Shown here in pieces: positions 63,791 through 64,000 of a stretch of 64,000 nt of DNA. Positions within the stretch are counted from its first letter, which is position 1, and every line of letters starts with the position of its first letter. The DNA is from JBNLBS01 sp050303415 (lineage in GTDB: Bacteria; Pseudomonadota; Gammaproteobacteria; Methylococcales; Methylomonadaceae). Both the position numbers and the translations under genes were made by a program. A model generated the notes under the pieces. It did no database searches. It was not told the origin of the DNA and was given only the letters and a program-made list of their open reading frames with translations. Where the stretch lies: contig JBNLBS010000003.1 of NCBI GenBank assembly GCA_050303415.1, positions 62,001-126,000 of the forward strand. The letters are read 5' to 3'.

Positions 63791-64000
63791 TTGCAGAAAA
63801 CTATTCTTGTCACGGGTGGGGCTGGCTATATCGGTAGCCACACATGTGTCGAATTATTGCAGGCTGGCTATCAAGTTGTTATTGTCGATAATTTTGCAAA
63901 CAGTCAGCAAGAGTCAATTAAGCGTATCCAGACCATTTCGTCGCAATCGGTAATTTTTTATCAAATTGATGCAACCGATAAGGCGGCCTTAGCTAAGGTC
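63791..64000 (+). CDS. galE: UDP-glucose 4-epimerase, 5' part
   Basis: Interconverts UDP-glucose and UDP-galactose. Only the first 70 codons lie in the window. They read as a Rossmann start: ILVTGGAGYIGSHTCVELLQAGY (GxxGxxG, about 7-13), then VVIVDNFANSQQ. The family DNxxNS motif after the second strand is present. The likely start is TTG 63791, with GGAG at 63778-63781. The gene runs off the right edge. Confidence 0.9.
   Translation, partial: MQKTILVTGGAGYIGSHTCVELLQAGYQVVIVDNFANSQQESIKRIQTISSQSVIFYQIDATDKAALAKV

Noticed and set aside
1..64000. CRISPR array, prophage or IS element
   Set aside because: No spaced direct repeats, no integrase or transposase motif, no terminal inverted repeats with target duplication seen.

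Overview
The window looks like chromosomal DNA of an AT-leaning, flagellated, Gram-negative gammaproteobacterium. Supporting genes are lpxK/kdsB, clpS-clpA, glnS, MnmA-NudJ, an HI0933/YhiN flavoprotein, fliK, a CheW protein, Zur and three porins. The four-gene ABC cassette of the type associated with PQQ-dependent alcohol oxidation, and an aspartate kinase resembling those encoded beside ectoine genes, make a methylotroph such as a member of the Methylococcales plausible. No methane or methanol oxidation gene lies here, so that placement is an inference. I see no phage, IS element or CRISPR array; the window is mostly ordinary core genome.

Layout. 1-958: no confident gene. 0.9-7.1 kb: nudJ-mnmA-purB on the minus strand, clpS-clpA on the plus strand, infA. 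7.3-12.1 kb: a NarL-type two-component pair, a 733-bp gap with two facing DnaA-box-like sequences, a DUF3391/HD-GYP protein and a soluble-looking histidine kinase. 12.3-14.1 kb: SoxC-like molybdenum enzyme and its cytochrome c. 14.1-18.9 kb: DUF484-like protein, double receiver protein, glnS, a MOSC protein and a small unknown protein. 19.1-23.9 kb: one tightly overlapping plus-strand operon of PQQ-associated ABC genes ending in a dTDP-glucose dehydratase. 24-27.6 kb: cysteine synthase and two uncharacterised proteins. 27.6-28 kb: tRNA-Gly, tRNA-Cys, tRNA-Gly. 28-33 kb: YhiN, a CheZ-like protein, a TPR lipoprotein, fliK and an HDOD protein. 33-39.3 kb: prmB-aroC-MFS and exbB-exbD-lpxK-ycaR-kdsB. 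39.5-47.8 kb: CheW, aspartate kinase, aminotransferase, hom-thrC, recJ. 47.9-53.5 kb: a 34-codon membrane peptide, a 1447-residue hybrid kinase and a receiver/HD-GYP protein. 53.5-54.8 kb: bioA.

55-63.7 kb is the most informative part: a set of outer-membrane uptake genes, each with a recognisable and different regulatory site. A near-perfect Zur-like palindrome precedes a TonB-dependent receptor, which is followed by zur. A Pho box with E. coli-like geometry precedes a phosphate-type porin. On the opposite strand of the same intergenic region a Fur-like box overlaps the promoter of a coiled-coil porin that is followed by a covalent-flavin protein and a His-rich four-helix membrane protein. 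A sigma-54-type promoter precedes an OmpL-type (bbp2) porin. The porin/flavin/membrane-protein set is my best candidate for an incompletely described system, possibly reductive iron acquisition. The window ends inside galE.

All family assignments come from reading motifs by eye; no search was run.
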